Assembly (NCBI RefSeq): GCF_902506145.1
Contig: NZ_LR733519.1
Location: 964,582 to 1,028,581, forward strand
DNA: 64,000 nt
Reading direction: 5' to 3'
Source of the DNA: Burkholderia sp. 8Y
GTDB lineage: Bacteria; Pseudomonadota; Gammaproteobacteria; Burkholderiales; Burkholderiaceae
Below, piece after piece: positions 62,883 through 64,000 of the stretch; position 1 is the stretch's first letter; each line of letters opens with the position of its first letter. The position numbers and the translations under genes are program-made. The notes below the pieces were generated by a model, which saw only the letters and a program-made list of their open reading frames with translations, was not told the DNA's origin and searched no databases.

Positions 62883-64000
62883 TCAACGCACGCCGCGCGC
62901 CGAACCCTCCGCCGCAGCCACCGCCGCTGCCGCTGGAACGCGCGGCCCCATGCCGAGCCAATTCGCCACCGGCTGCCGCACGCGCGGCACCGAAAGCAGC
63001 GCCAGTATCGCGGCAGCGTCCGCCGCGAGACCGGCCGGAACGTTCACGAGGCCGTCCGTCAGCGTGAACAGGATCGAATCGACCACGAGCGATATAGCTG
63101 CTCCCGCGATGAAGCACGTCATGCCGTCGCGCCCGACCGCGCCAATCCACGGCAAGCGGCTCGCGACTGCCTTCACCACGCCGTATCGCGCGAGATTGGT
63201 CGCGATCCATGCAATCGCGAGAAAATTGACGACGCGCGCGCCCGCCAGGTCGCGCTTGAACGCGCTGTCCAGCACGGGCGGCAGCACGAGCAGCTTGTAG
63301 TACGCCATGCCGACGATCAACCCCAGCGCGGCGGCGCTGACGGCCCAGCCGAAGCGATGCGACGCCACGCGCTGATAGACCGGCTGGCAGCGCGCGAGCA
63401 CGCCGAGCGTGAACATGAGCTGCCACGCTGCGGGATTGAAGTCCCAGAGATTGTCGTCGACGGACGGCATGTACTCGCCGATGCCGGGCGCGAACGACCA
63501 CAGCGCGAGACTCAGTCCGAGCAACAGCCACGGCTTGGTGCGCGCAAGCGGCAACACGAACGGCACCGACAGCGCGAAAAGGGCGTACATCGGCAAGACG
63601 GCGGCCAGATACGGCTGGCGCTCGAAGGTCAAAATCTGGGCAATCGACGTCACAGGCGCAGCGGTGAGCGTGTCCAGGTCGCGCAGCACGAGGTTCGGCG
63701 CGTGACCATAGAACGGTCGCAACAGGAACGTCGCGATGAGCATGAGCGCGGCGGTAATCAGAAACGCGCGGTAGATTTCGAACGCGCGCCGGACGAAGCG
63801 CAGCCGCGCGGCGCGCTCGGAGCGGCGTTCGGCGAGGGACACGTACGCGGTCGCAGTAGCGAACCCGCCGAGGAACACGAACACTTCGGCGGCGTCGTTC
63901 AGCGCGAACGCGTGCAGCGTGAAATGCGACAGCATGCTGCCGCCGATGTGATCGACGACAATGATCAACAGAACGAGCCCCCGGAAGAAGTCGAGCTCGA
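62883..64000 (-). CDS. OpgC-like membrane acyltransferase (5' end cut by window edge)
   Basis: A partial frame of 372 codons with about ten membrane helices. It opens [17 protein letters not shown] and continues [22 protein letters not shown], the OpgC family beginning. OpgC transfers succinyl groups to periplasmic glucans, and related proteins may have other roles. The start lies beyond the right edge. An internal TTG at 63968 should not be taken as the start. Confidence 0.85.
   Translation of the reverse strand, partial: ELDFFRGLVLLIIVVDHIGGSMLSHFTLHAFALNDAAEVFVFLGGFATATAYVSLAERRSERAARLRFVRRAFEIYRAFLITAALMLIATFLLRPFYGHAPNLVLRDLDTLTAAPVTSIAQILTFERQPYLAAVLPMYALFALSVPFVLPLARTKPWLLLGLSLALWSFAPGIGEYMPSVDDNLWDFNPAAWQLMFTLGVLARCQPVYQRVASHRFGWAVSAAALGLIVGMAYYKLLVLPPVLDSAFKRDLAGARVVNFLAIAWIATNLARYGVVKAVASRLPWIGAVGRDGMTCFIAGAAISLVVDSILFTLTDGLVNVPAGLAADAAAILALLSVPRVRQPVANWLGMGPRVPAAAAVAAAEGSARGVR

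Overview
The window is high-GC, densely coded bacterial DNA. Gene content and protein style point to the Burkholderiaceae, most likely Paraburkholderia or Caballeronia: HPP-CBS protein, NorR/Hmp, CIO-type bd oxidase with a DUF2474 subunit, OprD porin, EutBC, OpgC-like protein. The genus is inferred from family resemblance only. I see no rRNA, tRNA, CRISPR array, transposase or phage gene. Most of the window looks like ordinary chromosome.

Layout. 1-9.6 kb: a left-truncated DUF3857/transglutaminase protein, an HPP-CBS membrane protein, a MarR regulator with a ClC-type chloride channel, a TPR/GT9-like glycosyltransferase, and several small genes (MASE1-like membrane protein, winged-helix regulator, aldo/keto reductase, DUF1810, DUF2945, PRC-barrel). 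9.6-20 kb: acuI-like reductase, chemotaxis receptor, class V aminotransferase fold, sirtuin, zinc dehydrogenase, GFA protein, and exported or hypothetical proteins. 20-30 kb is a respiration and nitric-oxide block: extensin-like protein, ferredoxin/flavodoxin reductase-like flavoprotein, a B-type (ba3-like) cytochrome oxidase operon with three c-type cytochromes and a 52-residue single-helix subunit, then divergent norR and hmp. 30-33 kb: AhpD-like and cupin genes, then a putative toxin-immunity pair. 32-40 kb: OprD porin and a complete dipeptide ABC importer. 40-51 kb: SDR, gamma-glutamyltranspeptidase, purine permease, aspartoacylase-like enzyme, amino-acid binding protein, ChaA-type antiporter, OsmC, FAD oxidase, DsbA-like protein. 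51-55.5 kb: zinc metallopeptidase and cydAB plus a 50-residue third subunit. 55.5-57.2 kb: a second putative toxin-immunity cassette with a decayed duplicate and a probable 5' frameshift. 57-64 kb: permease with mnmH, eutBC, DUF1328 protein, and an OpgC-like protein cut by the right edge.

The most unusual pattern is repeated decay at gene 3' ends. Downstream of acuI (10.6-11.2 kb), of a low-complexity exported protein (17.1-17.3 kb) and of the DUF1328 gene (62.1-62.55 kb) there are several diverged tandem copies of that gene's own last 90-145 bases, usually including the stop-codon region. A fourth gene, the zinc dehydrogenase, is followed by four 11-bp repeats that begin at its stop codon. 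Each array is built from a different, unrelated gene end. No family I know explains this.

Functionally, two terminal oxidases (ba3-like and cyanide-insensitive bd) together with a NorR-controlled flavohemoglobin suggest adaptation to changing oxygen and NO. Several four-base stop/start overlaps indicate tight operons (ba3 genes, cydAB, eutBC, toxin/immunity).
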